Assembly (NCBI RefSeq): GCF_900156685.1 | Contig: NZ_FTOJ01000005.1 | Span: forward strand, 211,437 to 275,436 | From: Chryseobacterium piscicola | GTDB taxonomy: Bacteria > Bacteroidota > Bacteroidia > Flavobacteriales > Weeksellaceae | Direction of reading: 5' to 3' | DNA length: 64,000 nucleotides | In this document: positions 45,379 to 54,928 of the stretch, one piece after another | How positions within the stretch are numbered: the first letter of the stretch is position 1 | Layout of the letters: the number at the start of each line of letters is the position of its first letter | Position numbers and translations under genes: made by a program | Notes under the pieces: generated by a model | What the model was told of the DNA's origin: nothing | Databases searched by the model: none | The model's input: only the letters and a program-made list of their open reading frames with translations

Positions 45379-47982
45379 ATGACTTCACAAGAAATAAGAC
45401 AACAGTTTTTAGACTTTTTCAAAAGCAAAGAACACCTCATCGTTCCATCAGCACCTATCGTGCTGAAAGACGATCCCACATTGATGTTTTCCAACTCTGG
45501 AATGACGCAGTTTAAAGATTATTTTTTAGGCTATAAAGAGCCTAAAGCACCCAGAATTGCCGATACACAAAAGTGTCTGAGAGTTTCCGGAAAACACAAT
45601 GACTTAGATGACGTGGGGCGTGATACTTACCACCATACGATGTTCGAGATGTTGGGTAACTGGAGTTTTGGCGATTATTTTAAAAAAGAAGCAATCATCT
45701 GGGCTTGGGAATTACTGACAGAAGTCTACGGAATCCCAAAAGAAAACCTTTACGTAACCATCTTTGAAGGTGACGAAAAAGAGAATCTTGAACGCGATAC
45801 CGAAGCTTACGATTTGTGGAAACAATTCATTTCTGAAGACCGCATCATCAACGGCAACAAAAAAGATAATTTTTGGGAAATGGGCGCCAGCGGACCTTGC
45901 GGACCCTGTTCCGAAATCCACGTAGACTTGAGAACGCCAGAAGAAAAAGCAAAAATTTCCGGATTGGAATTGGTGAACAATGATCATCCTCAGGTGGTGG
46001 AAATCTGGAATCTTGTTTTCATGCAGTTCAACAGAAAAGCAGACGGTTCTCTGGAAAATCTTCCTGCAAAACACATCGATACCGGAATGGGCTTCGAGCG
46101 TCTTTGCATGGCTTTACAGCAAAAAGAATCCAATTATGATACCGATGTTTTCACTCCTTTAATTGCCAAGGTTGAAGAGCTTTCAGGGAAAAAATATACA
46201 GGGATTTTAACCGACGAAAAAGATATTGCCATACGTGTTGTGGTAGATCACATCAGAGCAGTTTCTTTTGCAATTGCAGACGGACAGTTGCCTTCCAACG
46301 GTGGTGCCGGTTATGTGATCAGAAGAATTTTAAGAAGAGGAATTTCTTACGCTTACCGATTTTTAGACAGAAAAGAACCTTTCCTTTTCGAACTGGTGGC
46401 TGTACTTCAAAACCAAATGGGAACATTCTTCCCAGAGCTTGAAAAACAAGGAAATCTGGTTACAGAAGTTATAAAAAGTGAAGAAGAATCTTTCTTAAAA
46501 ACAATCGAAACAGGCTTGGTTAGAGTTGAGAAATTAATTCAGCAAACTATTTCTGAAGGTTCTAAAGTTCTGCCAAGTGTGGAAGTTTTTGAATTGTATG
46601 ACACATACGGTTTCCCGGATGATTTAACAAGAATCATTGCTGAGGAAAAAGGTTTAACCATAGACGAGGCTGGCTTCAACGCTGAAATGGAAAAACAAAA
46701 ACAACGTTCCAAAAAAGACTCAGCTTCTAAAGTGTACGATTGGGTTGTATTGGAAGAAAAACCTGAAACTTTCGTAGGTTACGACCAAATAGAAGCGGAA
46801 ACTTACATCACAAAATACAGAAAAGTAGAAAATAAAGACGGCGAATTTTATCAGGTGGTGCTGAGCAATTCCCCTTTCTATCCTGAAGGTGGTGGGCAAA
46901 TCGGTGATAAAGGTGTTCTGGAAAATGCAGTTGAAAGCTTTGAAATTTTAGAAACTAAAAAGGAAAACGGATTGATAATTTCCTTAATCAACGGACTTCC
47001 GAAAGATGCAGGAGCGGTTTTCTATGCTAAAGTGAACGCCGGCGAAAGAAAAAATTCTCAGGCAAATCACTCTGCAACGCACTTGTTGCACGAAGCGTTG
47101 AGAGAGGTTTTAGGAACTCATGTTGAGCAAAAAGGTTCATTCGTTGGTCCGGATTATCTGCGTTTTGACTTCTCGCATTTCAGTAAAATGACGGAAGAAG
47201 AATTGGCTTTGATTGAAGAAAAAGTCAATGCAAAAATTAAAGAAAACATCGCTCTTCAGGAGTTTAGAAACATTCCTATTCAGGAGGCGATAGACAAAGG
47301 TGCAATGGCATTGTTTGGTGAAAAATACGGCGACAGCGTAAGAATGATACAGTTTGGAACTTCAAAAGAATTGTGCGGTGGAACTCACGTAAAACATACC
47401 AGCGAAATCGGTCATTTTAAAATTAATTCTGAAGCGTCTGCAGCAGCAGGAATCAGAAGAATTGAAGCGATTTCCGGAGACAAATCTGAAGAATATTTCA
47501 AAAATCTGGAAAAACAGGTTGCTGAACTTTCACAACTCCTGAAATCTAAAGACATTGTAAAATCGATTGAGAAACTGATGGAAGAAAATTCCACTTTAAA
47601 ATCTGAATTGGAATCTCTGAAAAAAGAAAAAGCAAAAGGCGAAATCGGCGATTGGAAAACGGCTTACGAACAGAAAGGCGACAAACTTCTTTTGGTAAAG
47701 AAAACCTCTTTGGATGCAGGCTCTGTGAAAGACATCGTGTTCCAGCTGAAGAAAGAAATCCCTACTTCCATCACGATTGTATTATCCGATGCAGACGGCA
47801 AACCGATGATTACTGTTGGTGTTTCCGACGATCTGCAAGGAATCTATCAGGCGGGAGCATTGATTAAAGATTTAGCAAAAGAAATCCAAGGCGGCGGCGG
47901 CGGAAATCCTGGCTTTGCAACGGCAGGCGGAAAAAATATTGCAGGTCTGGAAAATGCGTATCAGAAGGCTTTAATGCTGTAA
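45379..47982 (+). CDS. alaS: Alanine--tRNA ligase
   Basis: Charges tRNA-Ala. 867 residues, typical length. The class II catalytic core is at the N-terminus (MTSQEIRQQFLDFFKSKEHLIVPSAPIV ... MFEMLGNWSFGDYFKKEAI ... WNLVFMQFNR). The editing domain carries NHSATHLLHEAL (His ligands) near 574 and the Cys in ELCGGTHVKHT near 673. The oligomerisation/C-Ala region ends with the glycine-rich QGGGGGNPGFATAGGK. No truncation. A hairpin terminator follows. Confidence 0.96.
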   Translation: MTSQEIRQQFLDFFKSKEHLIVPSAPIVLKDDPTLMFSNSGMTQFKDYFLGYKEPKAPRIADTQKCLRVSGKHNDLDDVGRDTYHHTMFEMLGNWSFGDYFKKEAIIWAWELLTEVYGIPKENLYVTIFEGDEKENLERDTEAYDLWKQFISEDRIINGNKKDNFWEMGASGPCGPCSEIHVDLRTPEEKAKISGLELVNNDHPQVVEIWNLVFMQFNRKADGSLENLPAKHIDTGMGFERLCMALQQKESNYDTDVFTPLIAKVEELSGKKYTGILTDEKDIAIRVVVDHIRAVSFAIADGQLPSNGGAGYVIRRILRRGISYAYRFLDRKEPFLFELVAVLQNQMGTFFPELEKQGNLVTEVIKSEEESFLKTIETGLVRVEKLIQQTISEGSKVLPSVEVFELYDTYGFPDDLTRIIAEEKGLTIDEAGFNAEMEKQKQRSKKDSASKVYDWVVLEEKPETFVGYDQIEAETYITKYRKVENKDGEFYQVVLSNSPFYPEGGGQIGDKGVLENAVESFEILETKKENGLIISLINGLPKDAGAVFYAKVNAGERKNSQANHSATHLLHEALREVLGTHVEQKGSFVGPDYLRFDFSHFSKMTEEELALIEEKVNAKIKENIALQEFRNIPIQEAIDKGAMALFGEKYGDSVRMIQFGTSKELCGGTHVKHTSEIGHFKINSEASAAAGIRRIEAISGDKSEEYFKNLEKQVAELSQLLKSKDIVKSIEKLMEENSTLKSELESLKKEKAKGEIGDWKTAYEQKGDKLLLVKKTSLDAGSVKDIVFQLKKEIPTSITIVLSDADGKPMITVGVSDDLQGIYQAGALIKDLAKEIQGGGGGNPGFATAGGKNIAGLENAYQKALML

Positions 47983-48004
47983 TTTCATATCAAATATAAA
48001 TAGT

Positions 48005-48028
48005 AAACTCCCGAAATTTCGGGAGTTT
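48005..48028 (+). terminator. Palindromic terminator of alaS
   Basis: A perfect 24-nt palindrome whose half-site is AAACTCCCGAAA lies 22 bp after the alaS stop, followed by a weak T tract (TTGTTTTT). Confidence 0.65.
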
Positions 48029-48137
48029 GTTGTTTTTAGGAAAGATTTAATCAACAGCTAGTTGAATGTATTAAGATTTAATTTTTAACTATATTTGTTT
48101 TCACATCGTTTGGATTTCAAATATTAAAAACTGCAGT

Positions 48138-48722
48138 ATGAAAAGATTTCTCTTCATTTTAATTTTATTTCTAAGTAATTTTTTATCCGCTCAAAAAAGT
48201 TATAAAATCAATACCGTAAGCTGGATATTTAAAGCTCCTAAAAATTATGTGGCTAAAGCTGATAACTTTGAAAAAGCGGTGAAGGCAGGTGAAGAATATT
48301 TAAAAAAAGAAGAAAATATAGAATCGTTTTCCACCGATGATGTTGTTTTGCTGACGTTAGAAAAAGAAGATTCCAGTCCAAATGTTATTATGGTGAGTTA
48401 TAAAAATAATTCGTCAATACAGGATCACACTTTAAATGGTTACGCAAACATTGTAAGAGAAATGCTGTTGCGAAATGCAAATCACGATTACCCTGATGCT
48501 GAAAATTCAGTAATTAATGAAGAAATTACAATTGATAAAATAACTTTTAATGTCGTAAAGCAGAATTCTTTTTTTAAAGACAAGAATTATCTGGCAACCA
48601 AATATTTTTATATTGCAGAAATTGATAATAAGGAATTCACAATTGTAGTGGTAAATACCAATGAAGAAGATAGAAAAAATGCGGTAAAATCTATTTTAGA
48701 TTCAAAATTTATCATCAAATAA
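48138..48722 (+). CDS. Secreted protein of unknown function
   Basis: 194 residues, with a signal peptide ending near residue 19 (SNFLSAQ). The mature protein is acidic and soluble (ISWIFKAPKNYVAKADNFEKAV... at the start, NTNEEDRKNAVKSILDSKFIIK at the end). The pattern resembles periplasmic proteins of unknown function. It is single, between alaS and a bidirectional terminator. Confidence 0.65.
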   Translation: MKRFLFILILFLSNFLSAQKSYKINTVSWIFKAPKNYVAKADNFEKAVKAGEEYLKKEENIESFSTDDVVLLTLEKEDSSPNVIMVSYKNNSSIQDHTLNGYANIVREMLLRNANHDYPDAENSVINEEITIDKITFNVVKQNSFFKDKNYLATKYFYIAEIDNKEFTIVVVNTNEEDRKNAVKSILDSKFIIK

Positions 48723-48741
48723 ATTCTTTGAGGTTCTAAAA

Positions 48742-48780
48742 AAAATAGGCTCAAACTGGTTTTATGTTTGAGCCTATTTT
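48742..48780. terminator. Bidirectional terminator
   Basis: A perfect 15-bp stem (AAAATAGGCTCAAAC 48742-48756, GTTTGAGCCTATTTT 48766-48780) with a 9-nt loop. It separates two convergent genes. Confidence 0.85.
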
Positions 48781-48823
48781 GTACATTGAGTTATGAAGTA
48801 AGTTTGAAACTCAATGAAGTTTT

Positions 48824-49243
48824 TTATTTATTCTTAATTTCAATCACATAGTCAAACTTCTCCATTTTCATCACAATTTTTCTCACTTCAGCTTCAAGGC
48901 TTTTTATTTTGCTGTTGCTTTTGGCGAGATCTCTATTAGCAGACTCAGTATGCTTCAGAAGTTTTGCTGTATTTCTGGCATCGGTTGAGGTGTTTTCCGG
49001 ATCTGAAGAAGTGAATTTGTCTGTTTTCTTGTCAGACTTTTTATTTAGAGAATTCACAATAGCTGTTAATTGTACATTATTCTGTCTTTCTTTTGCAAGC
49101 TCCACATTTTTGTCTAAAAGTTGTGTGTAAACTTTAAAAAGCTCTTTTTTTTGCTGAATTTCTTTTAAATCTTGTGCTTTAATTTGTGTGCCGAAAATAC
49201 AAACTCCTGCAAACAATAAAATTGTAAATAGTTTCTTGATCAT
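48824..49243 (-). CDS. Small secreted coiled-coil protein
   Basis: 139 residues. Signal peptide about 1-24 (CIFGTQIKAQ). The mature part is almost wholly charged and helical (KEIQQKKELFKVYTQLLDK, KLLKHTESANRDLAK, SKIKSLEAEVRKIVMKMEK), with a low-complexity KKSDKKTDK link. A coiled coil is likely; no family recognised. Probably periplasmic. Confidence 0.6.
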   Translation of the reverse strand: MIKKLFTILLFAGVCIFGTQIKAQDLKEIQQKKELFKVYTQLLDKNVELAKERQNNVQLTAIVNSLNKKSDKKTDKFTSSDPENTSTDARNTAKLLKHTESANRDLAKSNSKIKSLEAEVRKIVMKMEKFDYVIEIKNK

Positions 49244-49535
49244 TTTGTTATGTTTAAAAAATTTTTTCCAAAGGTAAGGAAGATTTTAAAATTAGAAATT
49301 TACTAATGACAATATTCATCTGGAAATCTATTTTTAAGAATATCCCATTTGTTAAATTCATTAAGAAAATTAAATAAATCTTTTAAATTATCATTTTTAA
49401 GAGAAATAAATAAAAGATTAAAAAATAGCTAAATATTTGTAATAGAGATGCTTAAATCTTTAACAAAACATTATATTTTTTAATTAAAACAAATCCCTTT
49501 CTAATCAATAGTTTTACTTCATCAATACAACTTCA

Positions 49536-51992
49536 ATGAATAAACTTTTATCCGCTCTTTTTTTGTTTTTCAGCGTCTTTTATTTCAGCCAAAATCAGCT
49601 GAAGGTTTTGAACAAAACGAATAAACAACCGGTTGCCAATGCGGCAGTTTACTGTGATGATGAACTTTTGGGCAAGACCAATATCCACGGCGTTCTTTCG
49701 TTTAGAAGCAAGTGCAAAAAAGTAGAAATAATTGCCAATAATTTTGAAGATACCACGGCAGATGTGAAGAAAAATGCGGAAGTCTTTTTGAATCCGCTTT
49801 CTGAAAAAATGCAGAACATCGATAAAATCGTGATTACCAGCAAAAGCGATGACCGTGCTCTGAAAATTCTGGATGAAGTTAACAAAAAAGAAAAAGAAAA
49901 CTCCCCGAAGTCTTTGAATTCCTATGATTTTAAATCGTATACCAAGTTTTCTATCGACGTAGACAAAGATTCTATCGGCATCTACAAAAACTTTCTTTCT
50001 GTGAGAAAAGATTCCCTTTCAAAAGTGGAGAAGAAAGATCTGAAAATGAAGCCAAAAGAGATCAAAGATTCGCTGATCGGTGAAGAGTTTATTGAAGCTT
50101 CTCAGGAATCGCAGATGTTTCTATGGGAAAAAGCAACAGAATACAAATACTCACAAAAGTTTGGCGAGAAAACCAATATTTTAGATAACAGAATGTCGGG
50201 TTTTAAAAATCCGATCTATGAAGCTTTGGCGATTAATATTTCAAATTTAAACCGGACGCCGAGGCAGCTGAAACCTGAAAACAGACAGCTTTTCTATTTC
50301 TTCCTTTCAGACACCATTCAGATTGATGGAAGAGATACTTATGTGATTAAATTCAAGGAAATAACAGACAAGAAAAAGCAGAACCCAAGAAAATTCAACG
50401 GAAATATCTTCATTGACACGCAGACCTACGCACTCAAAAAATTTGAAAGCGTCAATAAAAAATCCAATGCAGGAAACATCGTCTCTGTCTGGAAACCCAT
50501 CAACGGAAAATGGTTTTTAGACTATGAAGATATCAGGCTCAAAATGGGCGACCAGTCTTTTGACACCTCCAAAAAAGACAGCATCAAAGCGGGGGAAAAA
50601 GCAAAATACAAGTCCAAAACTTTTGGAAATTACCTGTACGTGAAAAACCGCTTCTTCGATTTTGAATTGAATAAGGAGCAGAAAGCCAATGAATTTAAAG
50701 GATACTCTCTCGAAATGCAGAATTCAGACGGCAGCCTTCTGGAAAAATACCGTACCGACAGCCTTACCACGAGAGAAAGTTCTACTTATGCCACTCTAGA
50801 TAGGTTTGTGGAAAAGCATGATTTTGAAAAGAAACTCAGCTTCTTAACCCAATTGATGCGCGGAAATCTGCGTTATAAAGTAGTCGATTTTGATCTTACC
50901 AAATTTTTCAGCTACGATAAATACCAGGGATTACGACTGGGAGCGGGAGTAAAACTGAACGAAAAATTCAGTAAAACTGTTTCTCCGGACGGATATTTCG
51001 GTTACGGATTTAAAGACCACAGATGGAAATACGGATTGGGAGTTGATGTAAAATTATCTCAGAAAAGAACTTCGGTTCTCAGAATTGATTATGTGGATGA
51101 TGTCTTTGCTGCAGGACGTTTCAGTAATAATATGTGGGATATGATGATGAATCTGGCAGACAACAATCTAGATCTTCACAACGCCAATTTTTATCGCAAT
51201 CAAAAATGGGGAGCCTACTATTCCTACGATCTTTCGAATTCTTTAAGCGTGAAAATCGCCTTGAATAAAGAAAAGCAAAATGCATTGTTCGGATATCATT
51301 ATCAGAATCTTGGGAACAGTTTTAACAATACCAGTGCAACGCTTTCCCTGAAATATTCGCCAAACGATAAAAATATTATGACGCCAAGCGGAAAATTTAC
51401 TTTCGAAAAAGGTTTCCCACAAGTTTATATGAATTTTGAAAAAGGCTTCAATGCTTTAGGTGGAGATTTAGATTACCACAGACTGGATGCGATGTTTGTG
51501 CATCAGTTCAGAACAAAACTGGGTTATACTAACGTGAAACTTTTTGGCGGAATTTCTTCGGGAACAGCACCCATTTGGAAGAATTTTGAAATTGCCGGTC
51601 ACAGAGATGCTAGTCCGAATGAATGGTATTCCAACATCAACACACCCTCGAATTTTGGCTTTAGTACGATGCCTGCGGGAACTTTTTTTGCAGATAAATT
51701 TGTTGGATTTAAAATTTCACAATATTTGCCTTTCAGATTTAAAACCATCGGGAAAAGATATTCAAACATCGAACTAGAATATCAGTCTGCTATCGGAGCA
51801 TTCAAAAATCCGCAGAATCATCAATTTAATTTTCAAGTTTTAGATCACAATTATCAAGAAATAGGATTGATGTGGAACCGTTTTTTGGGAAGAAGTTTTG
51901 GACTTGGGTTTTCTTACAGACTCGGGTATTACCAAACTTCAGAGTTTAAAGAAAATCTCGGAATTAAGCTTAAATTTAATCTTGTAAATTAA
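49536..51992 (+). CDS. DUF5686 outer-membrane protein with carboxypeptidase-regulatory-like domain (copy 3)
   Basis: 818 residues. Signal peptide ~1-18. A regulatory-like domain (~20-88: KQPVANAAVYCDDELLGKTNIHG) is followed by the DUF5686 opening KSDDRALKILDEVNKKEKENSPKSL. The strand-rich C-terminal half repeats copies 1 and 2 (YSPNDKNIMTPSGKF), but the final residues (KFNLVN) differ from their F ending. Unlike copies 1 and 2 it is on the plus strand. The tandem 181-bp array begins just after its stop. The 293-bp spacer upstream holds no gene. Confidence 0.8.
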   Translation: MNKLLSALFLFFSVFYFSQNQLKVLNKTNKQPVANAAVYCDDELLGKTNIHGVLSFRSKCKKVEIIANNFEDTTADVKKNAEVFLNPLSEKMQNIDKIVITSKSDDRALKILDEVNKKEKENSPKSLNSYDFKSYTKFSIDVDKDSIGIYKNFLSVRKDSLSKVEKKDLKMKPKEIKDSLIGEEFIEASQESQMFLWEKATEYKYSQKFGEKTNILDNRMSGFKNPIYEALAINISNLNRTPRQLKPENRQLFYFFLSDTIQIDGRDTYVIKFKEITDKKKQNPRKFNGNIFIDTQTYALKKFESVNKKSNAGNIVSVWKPINGKWFLDYEDIRLKMGDQSFDTSKKDSIKAGEKAKYKSKTFGNYLYVKNRFFDFELNKEQKANEFKGYSLEMQNSDGSLLEKYRTDSLTTRESSTYATLDRFVEKHDFEKKLSFLTQLMRGNLRYKVVDFDLTKFFSYDKYQGLRLGAGVKLNEKFSKTVSPDGYFGYGFKDHRWKYGLGVDVKLSQKRTSVLRIDYVDDVFAAGRFSNNMWDMMMNLADNNLDLHNANFYRNQKWGAYYSYDLSNSLSVKIALNKEKQNALFGYHYQNLGNSFNNTSATLSLKYSPNDKNIMTPSGKFTFEKGFPQVYMNFEKGFNALGGDLDYHRLDAMFVHQFRTKLGYTNVKLFGGISSGTAPIWKNFEIAGHRDASPNEWYSNINTPSNFGFSTMPAGTFFADKFVGFKISQYLPFRFKTIGKRYSNIELEYQSAIGAFKNPQNHQFNFQVLDHNYQEIGLMWNRFLGRSFGLGFSYRLGYYQTSEFKENLGIKLKFNLVN

Positions 51993-52155
51993 ATTTGAAA
52001 GTTTGAATATTTTCAGTTTTAAACGCAAAGAATTTAATTGATTTCTTATGGTTTTGAGGAGCCAAGGGTTTCAATGAATTGATTTATGCTTGGTTTTTTG
52101 TAGTATATCTTTAAAATTTAGTGGCAATTATTCTCTTTGGGATCAGGGCAGTAAT

Positions 52156-52910
52156 TTTGATGAAATTTTAATAGGTTTTAAATTTGAATATTTTCAGTTT
52201 TAAACGCAAAGAATTTAATTGATTTCTTATGGTTTTGAGGAGCCAAGGGTATCAATGAATTGATTTAAGCTTGGTTTTTTGCAGTATGTCTTTAAAATTT
52301 AGTGGCAATTATTCTCTTTGGGATCGGGGCAGTAATTTTGATGAAATTTTAATAGGTTTTAAATTTGAATATTTTCAGTTTTATACGCAAAGAATTTAAT
52401 TGATTTCTTATGATTTTGAGGAGCCAAGTGTATCAATGAATTGATTTAAGCTTGGTTTTTTGCAGTATGTCTTTAAAATTTAGTGGCAATTATTCTCTTT
52501 GGGATCGGGGCAGTAATTTTGATGAAATTTTAATAGGTTTTAAATTTGAATATTTTCAGTTTTATACGCAAAGAATTTAATTGATTTCTTATGATTTTGA
52601 GGAGCCAAGTGTATCAATGAATTGATTTAAGCTTGGTTTTTTGCAGTATGTCTTTAAAATTTAGTGGCAATTATTCTCTTTGGGATCGGGGCAGTAATTT
52701 TGATGAAATTTTAATAGGTTTTAAATTTGAATATTTTCAGTTTTAAACGCAAAGAATTTAATTGATTTCTTATAATTTTGAGGAGCCAAGGGTATCAATG
52801 AATTGATTTAAGCTTGGGTTTTTGCAGTATATCTTTAAAATTTAGTGGCAATTATTCTCTTTGGGATCAGGGCAGTAATTTTGATGAAATTTTAATAGGT
52901 TTTAAATTTG
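52156..52910 (+). promoter_or_regulatory. Five consensus promoters at the unit junctions of the array
   Basis: TTTG boxes at 52156, 52337, 52518, 52699 and 52880 are followed after exactly 19 nt by TAAATTTG at 52179, 52360, 52541, 52722 and 52903. Both boxes and spacing match the Bacteroidota consensus. The first unit has only a TAAATTTG (51990-51997) without a good -33 box. After unit 6 the -33 box (53061) is present but the -7 box is lost. Confidence 0.6.
52193..52280 (+). ncRNA. Predicted small RNA of the repeat unit (copy 2 shown)
   Basis: A transcript starting near 52193 from the 52156-52186 promoter would end at the hairpin CCAAG (52243-52247) ... ATCAAT/ATTGAT ... CTTGG (52270-52274) followed by six T (52275-52280). 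This gives an RNA of about 88 nt. Equivalent hairpins with T runs are in units 1 and 3-6 (near 52062, 52424, 52605, 52786 and 52967); unit 6 has a mismatch in the outer stem. Promoter, spacing and terminator are seen; transcription is inference. Confidence 0.4.
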
Positions 52911-53357
52911 AATATTTTCAGTTTTAAACGCAAAGAATTTAATTGATTTCTTATGATTTTGAGGAGTCAAAGGTTTCAATGAATTGATTTATGCTTGGGT
53001 TTTTACAGTATGTCTTTAAAATTTAGTGGCAATTATTCTCTTTGGGATCGGGGCAGTAATTTTGATGAAGCAATCCAGCTTTTGCTTGAGTCATTCAACC
53101 GCTTAGTTGGGGCAATCAATTAGAATGTGATACATTTTAATACATCACCGCTTTTTCTGAAAAATCCTAATAACACAATAAGTAATAACCATCATCAAAG
53201 AACTATCTTCTTTCAACTTTCCTGCAATCAAAACTTCTTTTTTTTCTATTTTGACTCATTCTAAGTATTGACTTTCTGTTAACAAATAATCATTCTAATC
53301 CTTGTAAAATTAAACGTTTGGTTTTGTACTGTTAAAATTCTGTTAACAGTTTCCATT

Positions 53358-53365
53358 TAGTTTTG
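53358..53365 (+). promoter_or_regulatory. -7 box of the PhoX-like gene
   Basis: TAGTTTTG, 27 bp before the ATG at 53393. A GTTAAC-centred inverted sequence (CTGTTAACAG, 53340-53349) lies just upstream, where an operator could be. The 323-bp interval after the array has no gene. Confidence 0.45.
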
Positions 53366-53392
53366 TGGTGTAAATAAACTAAATAAAATAGT

Positions 53393-54865
53393 ATGAAACT
53401 AAACCACACTTGGGCAGCTTTACTCTTTACTGCTGCAGTATTTCAGAGTTGTAATGACGACGAAACTACCAAAGACCCGATCAATGAAGACATCAAGCTT
53501 GAAAACTTTTCAAAAGAACCTGCTTTCGTTTATGGAATGCAAGGTTTTGAAAATTTAAATATCACCACATTAATTTCAAGCTCTGATGTACTTGCAGACA
53601 GTCCCAATTTTGTATTTGCAGGTCAGCCAGACGGAATGGGAATTATGAAAGACCCTAATTCTAACGGATATGTAATGATTACAAATCACGAAATCACACA
53701 GTCGGTTTCAAGAGTTTATCTAAACAAATCCTTCAAGCCTGTAAGAGGAGAATATATCCTGAACGGAATCGGTGGAATGACAAGATTGTGTTCTGCTACT
53801 TTGGCAACGGTAGCCGAGCATGGTTTCAGTGCTTTTCTTACTGCCGGAGAATCTGGTGAAGAAAGTATGGTGCACGCACTGAATCCTTTGGTAGCAGCTT
53901 CTCAGGCTTCAGATAAAACAAGAGTGAAACCAGCTTTAGGTAAGGCTTCTATGGAAAATGCAGTACCGCTTCCTAAAGATATTTCAAACGGAAAATCGTA
54001 TATTTTGATTGGCGAAGATCAGTCTTATTCAACTTCGCATCAGTCTGCAGGTCAGCTTTTGATGTACGTTGCTGATACACAGGGAGATTTGGATAATGGG
54101 AAATTGTATTCTCTTAAAAGAACCAACAACAATACTACAGAAACCGATATGTCTAAAGGTTCTCAGTATGATGTAGAATTTGTTGAAATTACAAATGCTA
54201 AAAATCTTACTGGAGCACAAATCAACCAGAAAAATTTGGATATCAATGCTATTCGTTTTTCAAGAGTGGAAGATGTAGATTATAGAAAAGGGGCAGGAAA
54301 AGGAAGAGAAATCTACTTTACAGCAACCGGAGAATCGGGTGACGGTGTAAATCCTAAACCGGGACTTACGATGTGGGGAAGGGTGTATAAATTGGTTTTA
54401 AACCAAAACAATATGATGACAGGAAAGCTTGAAGTAGTGGCAGAAGGAGATTCTAATCCTGGAAATAATTTAATTAATCCAGACAATCTTTGTGTTACAG
54501 AAAACTATGTTTACATTCAGGAAGATGGGGATTCTTTCTACACCGCAGCCGCTCACGATTCTTACATCTGGCAGCTGGATATCAGCACAAAGCAATACAA
54601 ACCATGGTTGAATATGAAACACGGAAGAACAGATTCTGCATGGCAAACAGCCTATAACCAATCTGGAAATCTACAGAAATACGGCTCTTGGGAATATGGT
54701 GCTATGATAGATGTTTCAGACATCATTGGTGTTCCGAATACTTTTGCAGTAAATATTCACTCTCATACATGGCAGAAAAATAGTTTCGTCAATGCTGATG
54801 GAGCAGGTGTAAATACCAACAAAGAGGGTGGGCAAATCGTTTTGATAAGAAACGTTCAGAGATAA
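53393..54865 (+). CDS. PhoX-like (DUF839) lipoprotein
   Basis: 490 residues with a lipobox (VFQSC, Cys near residue 20). The mature protein follows the DUF839/PhoX beta-propeller pattern: FVFAGQPDGMGIMKD near the start, VMITNHEITQSVSR, a long TGESGEESMVHALNP part, GREIYFTATGESGD, and the NPDNLCVTENYVYIQEDGDS segment close to the C-terminus. PhoX members are calcium/iron alkaline phosphatases, but whether the metal ligands are complete is not certain here. It is transcribed from 53358 and followed by a terminator, then a di-haem peroxidase gene on the same strand. Confidence 0.75.
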   Translation: MKLNHTWAALLFTAAVFQSCNDDETTKDPINEDIKLENFSKEPAFVYGMQGFENLNITTLISSSDVLADSPNFVFAGQPDGMGIMKDPNSNGYVMITNHEITQSVSRVYLNKSFKPVRGEYILNGIGGMTRLCSATLATVAEHGFSAFLTAGESGEESMVHALNPLVAASQASDKTRVKPALGKASMENAVPLPKDISNGKSYILIGEDQSYSTSHQSAGQLLMYVADTQGDLDNGKLYSLKRTNNNTTETDMSKGSQYDVEFVEITNAKNLTGAQINQKNLDINAIRFSRVEDVDYRKGAGKGREIYFTATGESGDGVNPKPGLTMWGRVYKLVLNQNNMMTGKLEVVAEGDSNPGNNLINPDNLCVTENYVYIQEDGDSFYTAAAHDSYIWQLDISTKQYKPWLNMKHGRTDSAWQTAYNQSGNLQKYGSWEYGAMIDVSDIIGVPNTFAVNIHSHTWQKNSFVNADGAGVNTNKEGGQIVLIRNVQR

Positions 54866-54886
54866 TACTAATTTTTAAATCTTAAA

Positions 54887-54921
54887 AGTATCAATAGAGT
54901 TTTCTCTATTGATGCTTTTTT
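54887..54921 (+). terminator. Terminator between the PhoX-like and peroxidase genes
   Basis: A 13-bp stem (AGTATCAATAGAG with CTCTATTGATGCT, one mismatch), TTTT loop and a T6 tail. The downstream gene starts only 8 bp later, so this may attenuate rather than fully separate the two. Confidence 0.75.
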
Positions 54922-54928
54922 ATACATA

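Larger units (their letters stand above)
52001..53069 (+). repeat. Six-copy 181-bp tandem repeat array
   Basis: Units begin about 52001, 52182, 52363, 52544, 52725 and 52906 (anchor TTTCAGTTTT every 181 bp exactly); the last stops at 53069. Copies 3 and 4 appear identical, others differ at a few bases. No frame is open because 181 is not a multiple of 3. Each complete unit ends with TTTG-N19-TAAATTTG and holds a CCAAG...CTTGG hairpin with a T tract, described separately. Confidence 0.9.

Noticed and set aside
52001..53069. CRISPR array
   Set aside because: Units are 181 bp and nearly identical end to end, with no short repeats separated by unique spacers and no cas genes.
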